The notes under the pieces: model-generated
Told to the model about the DNA's origin: nothing
The model's input: the letters and a program-made list of their open reading frames with translations, nothing else
Databases searched by the model: none
Program-made: the position numbers and the translations under genes
Shown: positions 23,201 to 36,863 of the stretch, in pieces
Layout: each line of letters starts with the position of its first letter
Numbering within the stretch: position 1 is the stretch's first letter
Source: Archegozetes longisetosus
Lineage: Eukaryota > Arthropoda > Arachnida > Sarcoptiformes > Trhypochthoniidae
Direction: 5' to 3'
NCBI GenBank assembly: GCA_018873245.2
Contig: JAEMBT020000004.1
Span: 3,830,573 to 3,894,572 of the forward strand
DNA length: 64,000 nucleotides

Positions 23201-26200
23201 TAAAGGCGGACTCTTTATACAATGTTAGTCAATGCAAATTGTTACGCAACTTAAATTAGTTCTCTTTTGTTTTAATTTACTCATACTTTTAAAAATAAAT
23301 ATTTGTTTAGTTTTTACAGTAGAAAGAGTCTTAACAAAGGTTTCCGAAAATTTTTTGTCATGTTGATCGTTAATTTTGACATGTAGCTTTACTTACATAT
23401 TCTGATAACTCCTTCTGCAAAGATCTATTGAAATCCAATGAATAGGCTTTTGATTGTATCATCAATTTCCATAAAAAGGTAGAGAAGCCTTTGCTTCGCT
23501 TTTTATTTACTTTCAAGAGAAAACATATGTAATATATATATATAGCACAAGTTCTATCAATTTGGTTGAGAAGTTTCAGAATAAAATTCCAGTTCAGTTA
23601 TATTTTTTGTATCTATCAGTAGTAGAGTAAAATTTGAACTATTTGTATAAATATTTATTTCGATGAGTAGACTCATGCTGTCTACTGAATAATTTAATGC
23701 TTGAAATTTGAGTTCTGATATATATATATATATATTTTGTACACTTGGTCGATTTTATTTTTCGCGTGATGCATATCAATGTATACAATAAATCGAAAAG
23801 AGAGTACAATTACATTTACTAGAGGCCGAGTGCATTCAGTTTGCATTTACATTCATCTTATAAGTAACTAAAAGGAACAACTAATTTCTTATTTTTGTAG
23901 GATACTCTTCTATTCATAGCTACCAAGGGTTAATACGCGAAAGCTTAGATAAAATGCTTGTTTTGATGGACTACTTGTGAAGCCATAAATTTGAATATGA
24001 ACTCGATTTTTATGATTTCTCCATTTATACTGAACGATTTACTCAGGCGTCAAATAAATAGTCAGCTGTTTTGCTAATATAATTATTATTCATATTTAAA
24101 TGCAAATACTAAGGACTTGGATATTGAAATGTTAATTAAGATTTTGGCTTTACTACTCTTTGACGCCTATTACTATCGCAAATCTTATTGACTTCCTTAA
24201 TTTCTAGAAGTCAATTATGCTTAAAATACTAATTTTTAAGATAATTTAAAGACTAGTAAAACTTAATTTACTTTTGAGCTGAAATTACACCAACAACTAG
24301 CGTGAAAAGCAGTAAAGCCTAAGTTACTGATCGATTTGTATATCCTACTAATGTAATTTGTCTTTATATGATCGCACTTGCTTTTGAAAATTTAATATTA
24401 AGTATTCGAAAGTGACACTTAGTCTCTTCTGCAAATTACTACAGCTTATAACAAGAAAATGAGAAAACAATTGTAATCAACAATTTTGAAGCACATTTAG
24501 AAAATGATATCCCAAAAAACATTAGCTACACTTTTAGTATTACGTCGCATCTGTGCTGATAACTCGCGCATAATTCACTTGGGATTTCAAAGAGTAGTAA
24601 ATGAGACAATAAACAGCTATAGTTGACAGCTCGCGTAATTATGCCATAAAATTAAAAATAGTTTACTCAAACTTTTTCTGCAAAAATTTCAAAAAATAAT
24701 AAATATATTTGAACGCATACTCTAGTTATTAATAAATATCGAAAAGGAAAAAAGAAAGTAAATAGAAAACCTGTCAACATCAAGATATCAGTCATTACTC
24801 ATAAATTTTTTATTAAAACTCGACTTAATTTTTTTGGATAACTGAAATAATTTCTAAGAACTTTATATTTCATTTGTTCATTTCAAATTATCATAGAATT
24901 TGTTTGAACTTTCTAAGACTTGAATGCTTTGAATGAATAATAAGCTACAAAACAAACAAGGCTCCTAATTCTAAATACATTGTAGACTTTTGTCGATCAG
25001 TTAAACGCATATTCTTCAAAAGGACTCTCTCGATATCTGTTCGAATATAAGCAGTGAACAAGAAATTTATTCCACAAATATTTTTTAATGAAAAGAGTAT
25101 ATTGAATTTTGATAAAAAATAAGATTCAAAATATGTTCTTAAAATGAAAACAAGATGAAGTAAAGTAAACTCGAATTGAAAAGATAGAAAACGTGAAAAA
25201 TGTTCACAAATGATCGCATAATAGAAGTACACTTAAAATCTTAATTCTCAATAGCAACAAGAAAAAAGTTATGAAAAGAAAAGAGAAGAGAAAAGCAACA
25301 AAACAAGCTATGTCAACCTTCGTGATACGCATCAATCTGTTGCCAAATTTGATTTCTAGCTTGCTTTCATTACTACAATGAAGGTAAAATATATCTCTTA
25401 ATAACTATGGTTTGACGGAAAGCATACCATCAACTTGCATCTTTACTGGCTACTACCAGAGATTATTAAGTTTTCAAGTGTACAATAGCTTTCTAATTAG
25501 CATTCCAATTATGCCGAACAATCAGTTCTTATTAGATATATAAATGTTTGAAACATCTTTTATCACATTTTATATCTTTACTAAACTTATTACTTATAAC
25601 AAAACTCATGTCATAAAAAGATATAATATAAGTATTTCATTTATCTTTCATTGAAAGCATGCTTTCACTTCAACTAATTGTCTGAGAACATTTAGACTTG
25701 AAAATACTTAATTGAGTCAATTATCAGTTGAGGAGTAGACAAAATGTGAAATTCACTTCAAAAATTTGTATGACTTGTTCAAACAACTTGTTCAAATAAA
25801 ATCAAGCTTTCAATAAAGACAAGTGAAACACTCATATTTTAAATTGGATTTATTGTAACATAAGTTTTGTTATAAGTAAAACAGTAAAACTTCTTTATCT
25901 TGAGCATGAAGTTAAGTTCCCTTTTAAAAAGACATAAACAAATCTGTAATAAATTAAGGGCTTATTTTTTCTCTCTTTAAAAAGAGCCTAACTGCACGTT
26001 CAAGATAAAGAGGTTTAACTGTAACAAGCTTAGTAAAGATTTGAGCTGTGGTATAAATGTTTTAAATATTTATAAGTCGGATAAGAACTGACTATTCAGT
26101 CCAGTTGGAATGCTATTTAGGCAGCTACAGAAAGGAAAATAAATTCCCATTTCGAATGCGTAAATCAGATTTTTCTCAGTTTTGAATATAAGAGATTTAT

Positions 26201-29200
26201 TCCTTTCTTTTGGAAATTTAGATTCAAAGTTTAACTCTTAATAAGAAAAAAGGAAATCAAAATAACTCAATCCTCAGGTTCTTACGCTGCTATCCGTTAG
26301 AGACTTTTATAGGCTATTTATTTTAGACTCAGCTTTTTTAATATAAGAACTACTGAAAGGTTAGAGAAACACATTCTTAAGCTATTCCTTGACTGCAACT
26401 CAAATAACATGCTTTATTTTATTTATTTCGAATAACGATTTTATTGAGTCGATAAATAATAAACTAGTGCCTAATAAAATGAATTTGTGTTATATTATTG
26501 GAGATTTACAATTTATTGATGTAATACAGCGTATATAACGAGCCGAATGAAACAACAAAACTTTCTCATTAAATGCTTTATCAGCAGTCGAATATAAAAA
26601 AGCACAGCAGTTTCACTTTCACTAACACAAATTAAAGATAACGAACCAAAACAATAAAAATTATCTTTACAAATATTGAGCACTAGTCAATGAATAGTTG
26701 TCTATTATATTTTTCGCTTCATTCCACCTTAACGCTGTTAATGAACTTGACTTTCATTTGGCTTCTCTTTAGTAGTATTTATTTGTAAAGTTTGATATAT
26801 TAGCAGAAAATGTTGATTGTCTATTTTTTATTAAAAGCAACCGTAAGCTATGATTTACTTATTTTTTATGATTGAAAATATTTGTCATTTCATTCTAAGA
26901 ATAATAAATTATTTTGTGTGAAAAACTCTTATTTTTTCTATTTTCACTTTTATTTTACTTTCATGAGATCTGTTTTCACTTTCATTTCTCTTTCGCAATA
27001 TTTTCGGAAACGACTTTCAATTTTTTTAATTTTCGGTAATTTCTCAGATTTTCACTTTCGTTTGACGAGAGTGAAAATCATTTTTCATTCACTATTGAGC
27101 ACATTTTCAGTCGGTGTCCCTATCACACAAGTGTTGTGTATCATATATTGGAATCATATTTTAAGATCACAGTTGATTAATATCTATGTGTGCTTTTCAA
27201 ACGCTGTTTTCGTGATTTTCTCTTCAAATTGAATCATTTTTTAAAATTAGATTTTTGAGTTAAAAGACTTTAATGTATGCATTAAGTCAGTTACTCTGTT
27301 TTTAAAAGTATGAAAATTATCTGCAACATTTGGTTTCGGTCATTCGTAGTTTACCTATACTTCAACAGATACGTAGTATTAAAAGAACTGCAAAGTGGAA
27401 TAAAATTGATTTTTGTGCTAAATCTATTTAAGGCTTCCGGAAATAAGAAAACTCAAAATAATGATTAGCTATATAATATTGTACATTAAAAACGCAACAT
27501 GGCACTAAAACAATTTCTATAAGAAGTAATGATTGTACTAGACATAGTTTGCTTTGTTTTTATGTTGGAATGCTCTTGTTCGTTGACTAACTTGTAAGGA
27601 AGGTAGTTATAACAGAAAAAAATACTAAGAAATTTATTTTGTGCCAAATCTCACTGTTGCGTTCTTTGCAGCTATATATTACCGGAGAAACAGTCAAGGA
27701 AGCCACAAATTAACTATACTTGTTCTTCATATTTCTTCCACTTAAGCAGAAAAAATATTTTTCATATGTTAATTAAGAGCTTAATTGAGCATAAACCTAA
27801 ATAAATTTTGCCTCCAAGTATACCTTCATGCTTAAGATTGTTTACAGAAGATGTATTGAGACATCAGTAGTTTAATCAATCAAAAGAAAGAATAAGTTTT
27901 AACATGGATTATTTGTTCTTATTCCACCTTTCACTTTCTACGTCTACATCGAGTTGGTGCATGATTCAAAGTTCTAAATACATGTATTAAACTTTCTATG
28001 ATTTCTGTTTTATATAGTTTTTATCCGAAAATTCTGGACTTTTTTCTTCATTCATTGTAAACAACGGTTAATCAATGATTTCTAGCCGACTAAAATGTTA
28101 TGAAATTCTTATTTTTGGTTTTATTCTTACTTCATGCGAGTCTTGCTTAGGACGTGATCGGAAATATAAGGTGAAGTAAATTATGAAAAATGTTTTTCAG
28201 AATTGAATGCAATTTTGTCGTTCTTTCGATAAAGCAAACACTAAAGGCAAGAATAAGCTCGCCTTCAGAATTCGAAGTGAACCCACTCATCATTTCTTAC
28301 CCAGTAATTCTGAGACAATCTTGTTCAATAGACATTTGTTCAGAGGAATAGTTTCGAAATCTCCGAATTTACATTCATTAAACATGATTCCCGGGAATTA
28401 TTACTTAAGTCATATCAAGCAAAAGGTTTCAGCTTTAAAAAAGAAACAAACATTGACGTAAGAGAATCCAGAATATCTTTGATCGAGATATTTTCAAAAG
28501 AATTTTGCTTTAGGAACTTGTCTGATTTCCTACAATGAAAAAGTCTTCGAAAAATAGTTAACTCCTTATTTCTAAAAGGAAGTGAAGTTCATTTAAATTT
28601 AAGCTGAATAAATCATTCAAGAGATCATTGATCGGTTGAATTAAATTAAATTTCGGGGAAATGGGAACTCGTTTATTTTGAAAGAAGAATTTGAAGCTTC
28701 AAGACTAGTTAATAATCAATTTTTAATCACCTCGGTGGACTATTGACCGCTTTCAGGTATCCAAAATAGTTTAACTTGAGCTAATTAGTAAGGAGTAACC
28801 TGAAAGGTACGATCGACTTGATGTAGTTTAAAATAATAGTAAGTTTAAAATAGTAAAATTAATAAAGAATCAATAATACATCGTAGAATTTTCATTGTAA
28901 GGTATTTTAGTTATGCAGTCTCATCTTTTGTGATCTGATACTAATAATAAAAATGCTTGTCAAGGTATTGTTCTAATCTGTTTATGTGTTACTGTTTTTC
29001 TTTGGTTAAAGCTGTGCCAATTGCAATTTTATTCAAAATTTTCGCGAAAAATTCAAGATCTCATAGTTTTAGAATTCAAAAGTATGAAACTTTAGGCTTT
29101 AGTATGGATCGTTGAAAATTGCCCTAATGTTCAGAACAATTTAAGTTTAGGCAATGGAGATAAAATTAGACTTATCCCAAGCTTAATCTTATAAAGTATT

Positions 29201-32200
29201 ATTAATGGGAGTGATTTGCAGTAATACAAATCGAAATCCATACTAAAGCCCAACTTTACTCACAAGTAATATGTTTAGACCTAAATTTATAGAGTGTACT
29301 GAATGTTGTGAAACTACGATTAATTTTGTCTTGTTTTGGTTTTATTGAAGAACTTACCTTAATCTTTATATCATATTCTTATTGCTCCAAATACCAAATA
29401 TTTGATTAGTATGAAGTAATTTGACGAAGTCTTTCGAAACAAAGATGATATGTTAACGTTCCGAATGAAATTAAGGATCAAACAAAACGAAAAAATTTAG
29501 AACCCAGCAAAGAGATTTGATTTTTCTATCAAACCAGTAAAAGCAATTTTATCTCTAAAAAAGTTGGAGAATAGCTATTGAATTACTTCCCGAATGAAGA
29601 AATATTTGAAGAGCATATTTTGTTCATACTAAAAAGTATGTGAAAAGTTTTGCTCAAATCAGTTTTTTAGACAAAATCCAAAATAGAAAATATTATACTC
29701 TCAGAAAAAAAGTTATACTAACAAAGTAGGATATCGTTTTTAGAATATGTATGCTATTAAAGTTTGGTATTTTTAACTACACTAAAAGTGTAATGCAACT
29801 CAAGATATCGATCACTTCGAAAACTTTTTTCTTACATAATTTCGTGTCTGATATAACTCAGAAGAAGATTATTTAAACTGATTTCTCACAAACTCTGATA
29901 TGATATCGTTTTTCCTCTAATATTTTATCACAAGTTTCGTACTATATTTTGTCAACTTATTCAGTGGTTCCCTAAAAACTGTCAATTCCATAAATCCTTT
30001 AGGATTAGTTTGGATTCTTGGAATCCATTAGTACTTAAATACTTGCTAGTATTGAAGCATTCCTCTTACTAGAAGAGGTTTTAGAGCCCAATCATATTTA
30101 GGATTTTTGTCGTAAACCTTTCGCTCTAAAACTTAAACCTTGAAAGTATTATACTCTCCCTTATAATTTTCTGTTTTTATTCAAAAGAGAAAAAAATAAA
30201 AGCTAGTTCAGTTTGCATTTAGTGTAAATCTCATCATTATTTAGCTATGATTCGTTTTCGTTTCAAAGTTCGACAGTTAATTCTCTTATTTCTAATACTA
30301 TTAAGGCATGACTTGTCAAACTTATCGATTTTAGTTTATTAATCCAGTTATTTTTATTCAAAGTTGAGATAACTTTTAGAGTCGAAAAAATTCAAATTTT
30401 ATCTGAAGCACAGGATATTACACAAAAGTTATTACATGCCTTCATAACTTGTTTGAGTAAACTTTAGTTTAGTGAAAGTTTGCCGAGGCATAAACTCCTG
30501 AAAACATATCTAGCTCTATGTTGATATCATTTCCTATCCAGAATCACGAGTTGACACATCAAAAATTGCATTAAGTAATACAGAAAGCAATGCAAGGAAT
30601 CAGAAATTTCTCATTTCATTGAACATCATATACATCAAGTAAATATATTGAGAGGAATACTATTCAGTCGAACATTACTAGTAATAAGCATCGCTTATTC
30701 TCCAGTATTTAGTCATGAACAATTGTTATTCTCTCAGTTTTTCGATTAGTATTCTGTTCAATCGATCAAGAATTGTGAAATAAATCTGTTGAGAATGTTT
30801 AAATGAACAGAATATGGCTTATCCATCATCAAACATGTTTACGTGTTTTCGCAGCATTCAGAGTTAATGTTCCGTATTTATCGCTAAAAATATTGAAAAT
30901 TTTCAAACAATATGGATAACCCACACATTTACTTTGATAGTGCATTGGATTCTAACGTTTTACTTATTTATAATAAAAACAAAAATATTTTATGCCATTA
31001 AATCAAGCTTTACTGAATTTCTGATTTTATTGTTATTTTTGGCATTATTTTTGAAGCAAACAGCTTGATCATGTTGATATTAATTCTTAAAATATACATA
31101 TATTCAGGTTTTTTAAGAAGCGTTTCCACTTTAGCATATACATCAAATTTCAGAATATTCTTTCAAATTTCCATCTGAAGTGCTCTTTATCTATGTACTT
31201 GTTTAGCTATTGTTTTAACATAGAGAGCGAAAATCGGACGATCGATCATATAGTTTAAATTCAAACCAGAATTAGCGCTTATTAACTATTGATAAGGCAT
31301 AACCACAGCATTTATTTAGTTGAGTCACGTAAAAAAACTAAAAAATAATATGAAAAATATTAGTGATTTAAGTTAAAACTCCATTATTTCAGATGAAAAT
31401 AACTTTTAGATCTTATCGGAATCATGGGTTTGCATAATATCTATGACAGACTGTGTAGAGAGGTTTACGTATATAAGGATGCCATTTCATTAAAGCATGA
31501 GGATATGACCACACACATTTGAAAAGAAGATAAAAGAGGACAAAATTTAATTTTAAGTCTTATTTTATATCAGACCTGACTGCTTTTAGAATTTTATTGT
31601 GATTTTCGATTAACTTAGAAGTATGAGTGTACGAGAAACCAGAATTTGAATCGAGAGCACACTTATATCAAATTTTACAAAGCTTAGGAAGAGCCTAATA
31701 TTTCATCAATAAAGTGAGAATTTAATGTAATTCTGCTGATATGTCTTCAAAGAGGACATTTTATAAGGTTACGTAACCTCCCTATCCCCCAACCTTTTGG
31801 AGGATAGAAAGGTCCAATGAAGGACGGGCAAGAACTCTATATGTATATGGTATTTCATTTTAAATTTCTTAATGACTTTGACGACTTGAAATAAATTATA
31901 AATTTTTTGTTCGTAAAACCTAAAAAATGATTTATGAACTTTTATTACTCTATTAGATAAGATAAAAATGACTTCATTCCGCTAACGCCTTCGTATAAAA
32001 CAACAGCTCTTATGAGATAGCAGTGTTGACGACACCATCAAAGTGACTTTTGGCAAATAAAGGGTATTCAAACTCACGAGTTCAAATCATAATGACTCCA
32101 AGCTTATTGGAATTTTCAGTCACACTGATCCTGTGATTACCAGTCAGCAAATTACAAACGGGTTGCTTGACACGCAGACAAATTAGGGTTTCATTACGTA

Positions 32201-35200
32201 AATCACTTCTAATTAATAACTGAGATCAACGCTGGTTAGGAGTCAGTTTGATAGGAATGAACTTTGTCGAATCCCCTCATTTTTTAGCAATAGGTTTAAC
32301 GATGGGTTTTTAACGTAACGACATAATGAAAGATAGTTTTGTCCATAATATTTATATGAAATTCTTCTAGAAAAATGGTTATTTCTATGTAATAATCCAG
32401 CTTAAGTCAGAATAGCGTCGACGAGTGGTCTCACATTATTCTTAGCTTAGGTTAGATTATTTTGGCGGAGGGGCAGAAGCCCACATGTGGCATCTAATAG
32501 GGTTATGTGAAAAACGTGAATGAGACAATCAAATAGACTAAGGATAAGAAAATCAGTTGAGAAGCCGAGTCTGGCTCAACTGACTTCTACAAATCTAACA
32601 ACAATCCCCGATAATAACCAAAAGCCTTAGTATACAAAATTTATGTTGAAGACTTTGTTATTCCAAGAGCCCTACTATGAATGAAGAATAACATAAATTT
32701 ACATCAAACCTTACTTCTAGTTCAACATAAGCAGATTTATCTGACACAACCCTATATATGTTAACTGATAATCAATAGATTTCATATATTTGTTGATGTC
32801 ATATTAAAACTCATTCAACAGGAAAAATCAATTAATGGAACACAAAAGGGCTTAAGGATTTAATTGGAATTTATTCTTGTATATAAATCAATTTAGACAG
32901 AGATAAACTGATCAAAGAGTTCGTATCAAATAAGTATATCTTCACTCCTGATGACTATTATATATAAGCTTTGATCTAATGTCGAATTTGAGCCATTCTT
33001 ACACTTTAGACACCTTATACGTAAGAATCGAATAAGATTTGAAGTAAAACCTATTATTGATTGGAAACCTTAGCTCAAAGCTTGTTTGGCTCCAGATTTA
33101 GAAAAAATAACATTATTGTTAGCGTGATATTTTTTGACGCATCGATTGAAGTCATACCTTATTTCAAAGAGGCCTAAACCTAGAATGTTCCACATCTGAG
33201 GTTTTTTTTAATGACAACAAAAGAAATTTTGTACAATTAGACATCTAGTTCTTATACTGAATCAAAAACTTAATGAGTCTTCCTGATTTTCTTAAAAATA
33301 ATCTCAAATAATGCATTCACTTTCATATATATACAGTAAGTAATCAGTTTAGGCGCATAATAAAAAAGTTGCTCTTAATACCCTAATATTACTTCAGATA
33401 AGTTCATGTTATTTTTCAAAAGATGAATCAACAAAATAGAAGTAGTCATGTAATCCTCACACTATTTCTGCAATAAAGTCGATTTAATAACCCCATCAAT
33501 AGATAGTTGCCAAAGAAATTTTTCTTCAAATAAATTCGATATCTGCTAAGGTCATAGAAATGAGATCAGTCCAAATAGTTTTAATAGGAACATATCTTCA
33601 ATCCGGAAGTGATTTTCATGATTTCACCATAGAATTAGTGCTTTTTAATAATAGAATGATTTTCGCTCTTTCTTGTGTTAAAATTCAAATTGGAGTATTT
33701 TTAAAATAACTCTCAGTGGTCTTCAGGTATAAATCCATGAATAGAGGACAACAATTTTTTGTTCTTTCGATATCTGTTGGGTACGCCAAATATTTACTTA
33801 AAGTCAAAGTATTCGAGCGGTAAAGTACTGATGAATTCTTTATTTGATGACACGATGATGGACATGGAATTTCTCAATCCTTAGAATGTAAATATTTGAA
33901 AATTTGCTCGAAAATCTTTCCAATTTCTTTGGTATTGAAATTTGCTTTATCTTATTTGAATAGTCAAACAAGGCTCAGTAATAAATTGTTCAGTCAGACT
34001 GTTGTGAACTTGGGAAACTTCTCACATGATCTGTCGTAAACATTGAGTTATCTTCGCTTTTGTCAGGATTCCTATTAAAACGCTGCATAATGAGAAATAA
34101 ATTAATTTTAAGTTAATTTGAGTGGTAAACTAAAATGAATTTGAAACATTCGAGTGCAAATCTACGCTTTATCCTCACATGACTATTTTGCCTAAAGGAG
34201 GCGAATGCCATATTAGATTAATATTTGATTTCTGCAAATCAACTCACTAACAATGTGTAACGTTTTAGTGGAAAGATTTTTCAAAATATTGTCTACATAC
34301 TTCAAACCATATTAACATAGATTAAGAGTTGCGCAAAATGATCAAAACTAAGGAAAATTAATTAGTCGACAATTCAGTTTCATCCTACTATTGTAGAACA
34401 ACATTTTTTATTTTGATTCAAACTGTCAATTGATTGTAACTTGAATAAAGAAATCTATTCCTCGTTCTATGGCTTGCATTTCTATGAGATAACCTACAAA
34501 TAATATCTTTCAAGTATTCAAGATTTCTTCGCTACTATTAAATTAATCAAAATTATGCCTTTCATTTTTGAACGCTTAATCATTCTTGAAATAATAGAAT
34601 CCACCAATTCATTACAATAGCAATCATTATGGAAGCTTTTCAGCCATCATGAATGTCACCAAAATCATAATTATCTTGAGCCGCAAAGTAAAATATTGAG
34701 TTATAAATATTTAATCATTGCAGTAGAGAAAATGTGTCAGACTTTCATAAGTATTCTGTGCTCAAAAATGAATCTTTTTTGTCTTTTTCTAAGCCTTACC
34801 GATTTTTCTTTAGTTGAATTATATAAATGAAGTGTGACATGACTTTGTTTCTTACATGTTAGTGAGAAAGATTAATCTATGTAATAAATCTGAAGAACTT
34901 TTGCCCTAAAACACCAAAAGTACGATTCCAGCCATTGTATATTTGCAAAAACCAATCTATCATTTGTTGTTCATCGACAAATATCTCTTCTATAGTATTT
35001 AATCGTGTACTCTGTGAACAAGATATCTTTGAATTCAAAGCTAAAATGCATTCATGCATTGAGACATGATTTGCATTTCTAAGTTGTATAAAGAGATTTC
35101 TTGAAAGAATTACCAGTTGGTGGAAAACAATTTGAAATAAACGTTTCGATTTTACAGAATACTTACTGCCGAACATAAATCATGATAAAAGTTTGTCGAA

Positions 35201-36792
35201 TCATAGATTCAGTAATGAGAATACTAGCATAGAACAGAGTCAGTATCCACTCAAGTGTTCCCATATTGTATTTTTATAGAATAAGCGCTCGTTTGTGAAA
35301 TAGCCGTAATATAAGCCTATTTAGGGCCTTGTGTATTTGTTTCTCTGATAAAAGTATTTTCAGTCATTAAGTTAAACCTTGAAATAAATGCTCATCATAC
35401 TTGCAAATTTTCTTACAACTTGCAATCTACATTTAATTATTTGTACACTATCCATTAGATATGACCAACTACGATATGTGCAATTTTTCTAAATTAACTA
35501 TTCTTATTGTCCAATTTAACGATCGATCCACTTTTAAAAATTACTCTAAGTAGTATTATACTATAGTTTAGATCGTACAATAAATTTTCAACCTAAACTT
35601 ATTCTCTTATCTCTTTGCTTTTTAAAATTAAGTCTAAATTTTACACTTGTTTTAAGAATCTTCGAAAGTATATAATATTTTAAATTCATATAAAAGTGAA
35701 AAATGATAAAAGTAATATTTTGTTCATTGTAGATATTTTGCTATTGTGTATCCTCTGTGCACGTGGAGAAATATTCTTCATTGGTTTCGCTCTCATAAAT
35801 TAATTGTTATATTAATTATATGGCTGTTTGGTATCAGTATAGGAAGTACTCAACTATTCAAATCTCGTGCAATTAAGTACGAATACGGAGTGCATACTTA
35901 TTACGATTGTCGTGAAACATGGGAAACAAAGAGCGGTCAAACCTATACTCTCGTTATATTTGTGGTTACATTTGCAGCACCTGTTGTTATTCTGATTTTC
36001 GTCTACACAACTATAGCTTACCACATACTAAGACATGTAATTCCAGGAAACCCGGACTACAACCGAGATGAGAATCAAATTAACAGAAAGATAAAGGCAC
36101 GAGCTCTATGTCCATAAAACTTAATTACTTGTTATTAGGATAACAATAGCAAAATTGTATTTTTCTATCTTCAGGTTTGATTTAATGTACCACTTTTGAG
36201 ACCAGATTAGCTTTGATAATTAAATTTGCTTATTAGAGAATACAGTAATGCATTTTTAATGTTTTAGTTCTAATTATGCTAAACGAAAGCTTAGCGTCTC
36301 TAATAGTTTAATTCGATTAATAAAATAATTAATCTTTATTTAAATCAATAGTCAAGCTTTATGTTAGGAATGCATCTGTAGTCGAGTACATCTGTTATTC
36401 TGAATGAAAAATTTGAGTCAATTCTGATGAGATCTAATATTAGGAAGGATTGCATTTATTCTTGAATAATAATTTTCGTAATAACATGAGTATGGCTTGA
36501 ATTTCTTTATCCTCCAATTTCTTTTACTACATATTTAGGTGATAAAAATGTTGGTCATTGTTGTTGGCTTATTCGCCATTTGTTGGCTTCCAATACATGT
36601 CTTTAGTCTATTAGTTTGGTTTTACCCAAAGTTTCTTAAAGTGAAGACTAATCTACAATACAATCTATACGTTGGCTCTTATTTTTTCTGTCATTTCATT
36701 TCTATGGCTCATTCGACTGTTAACCCCATTTGCTACTGTTTCATGAGCGAAAATTTCAGAGTAAATATTTGCTTCTATATACTTCAACCTCT

Positions 36793-36863
<71 letters not shown>

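Larger units (their letters stand above)
20612..35732 (+). other. 15.1 kb first intron of the GPCR gene
   Basis: The donor is GTAAGT at 20612 and the acceptor is CATTGTAG ending at 35732. The join restores the Arg of DRY as CG plus A. The intron holds at least four inverted-repeat elements, two of them nested (21.8-23.0 kb and 25.5-26.1 kb), and short AT microsatellites near 23530 and 23720. No other host gene was recognised inside. Frames such as 34877-35176 (minus) have no family features. The stretches 23.0-25.4 kb and 26.1-35.7 kb contain nothing I can name. Confidence 0.8.

Noticed and set aside
24040-24172. Tiny inverted pair AGGCGTCAAA / TTTGACGCCT as a MITE
   Set aside because: Only about 10 bases match and no target duplication was seen; too weak to call.
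26882-27232. 116-codon Phe/Ser-rich plus-strand frame in the GPCR intron
   Set aside because: Composition is that of T-rich DNA; no conserved motif, and the single frame is not bounded by good splice sites.
32500-34700. Possible retroelement remnant
   Set aside because: Scanning for long terminal repeats or a coherent polymerase block gave nothing I could support.
34877-35176. 99-codon minus-strand frame inside the GPCR intron
   Set aside because: No signal, domain or cysteine pattern and no clear splice context; probably chance in AT-rich DNA.
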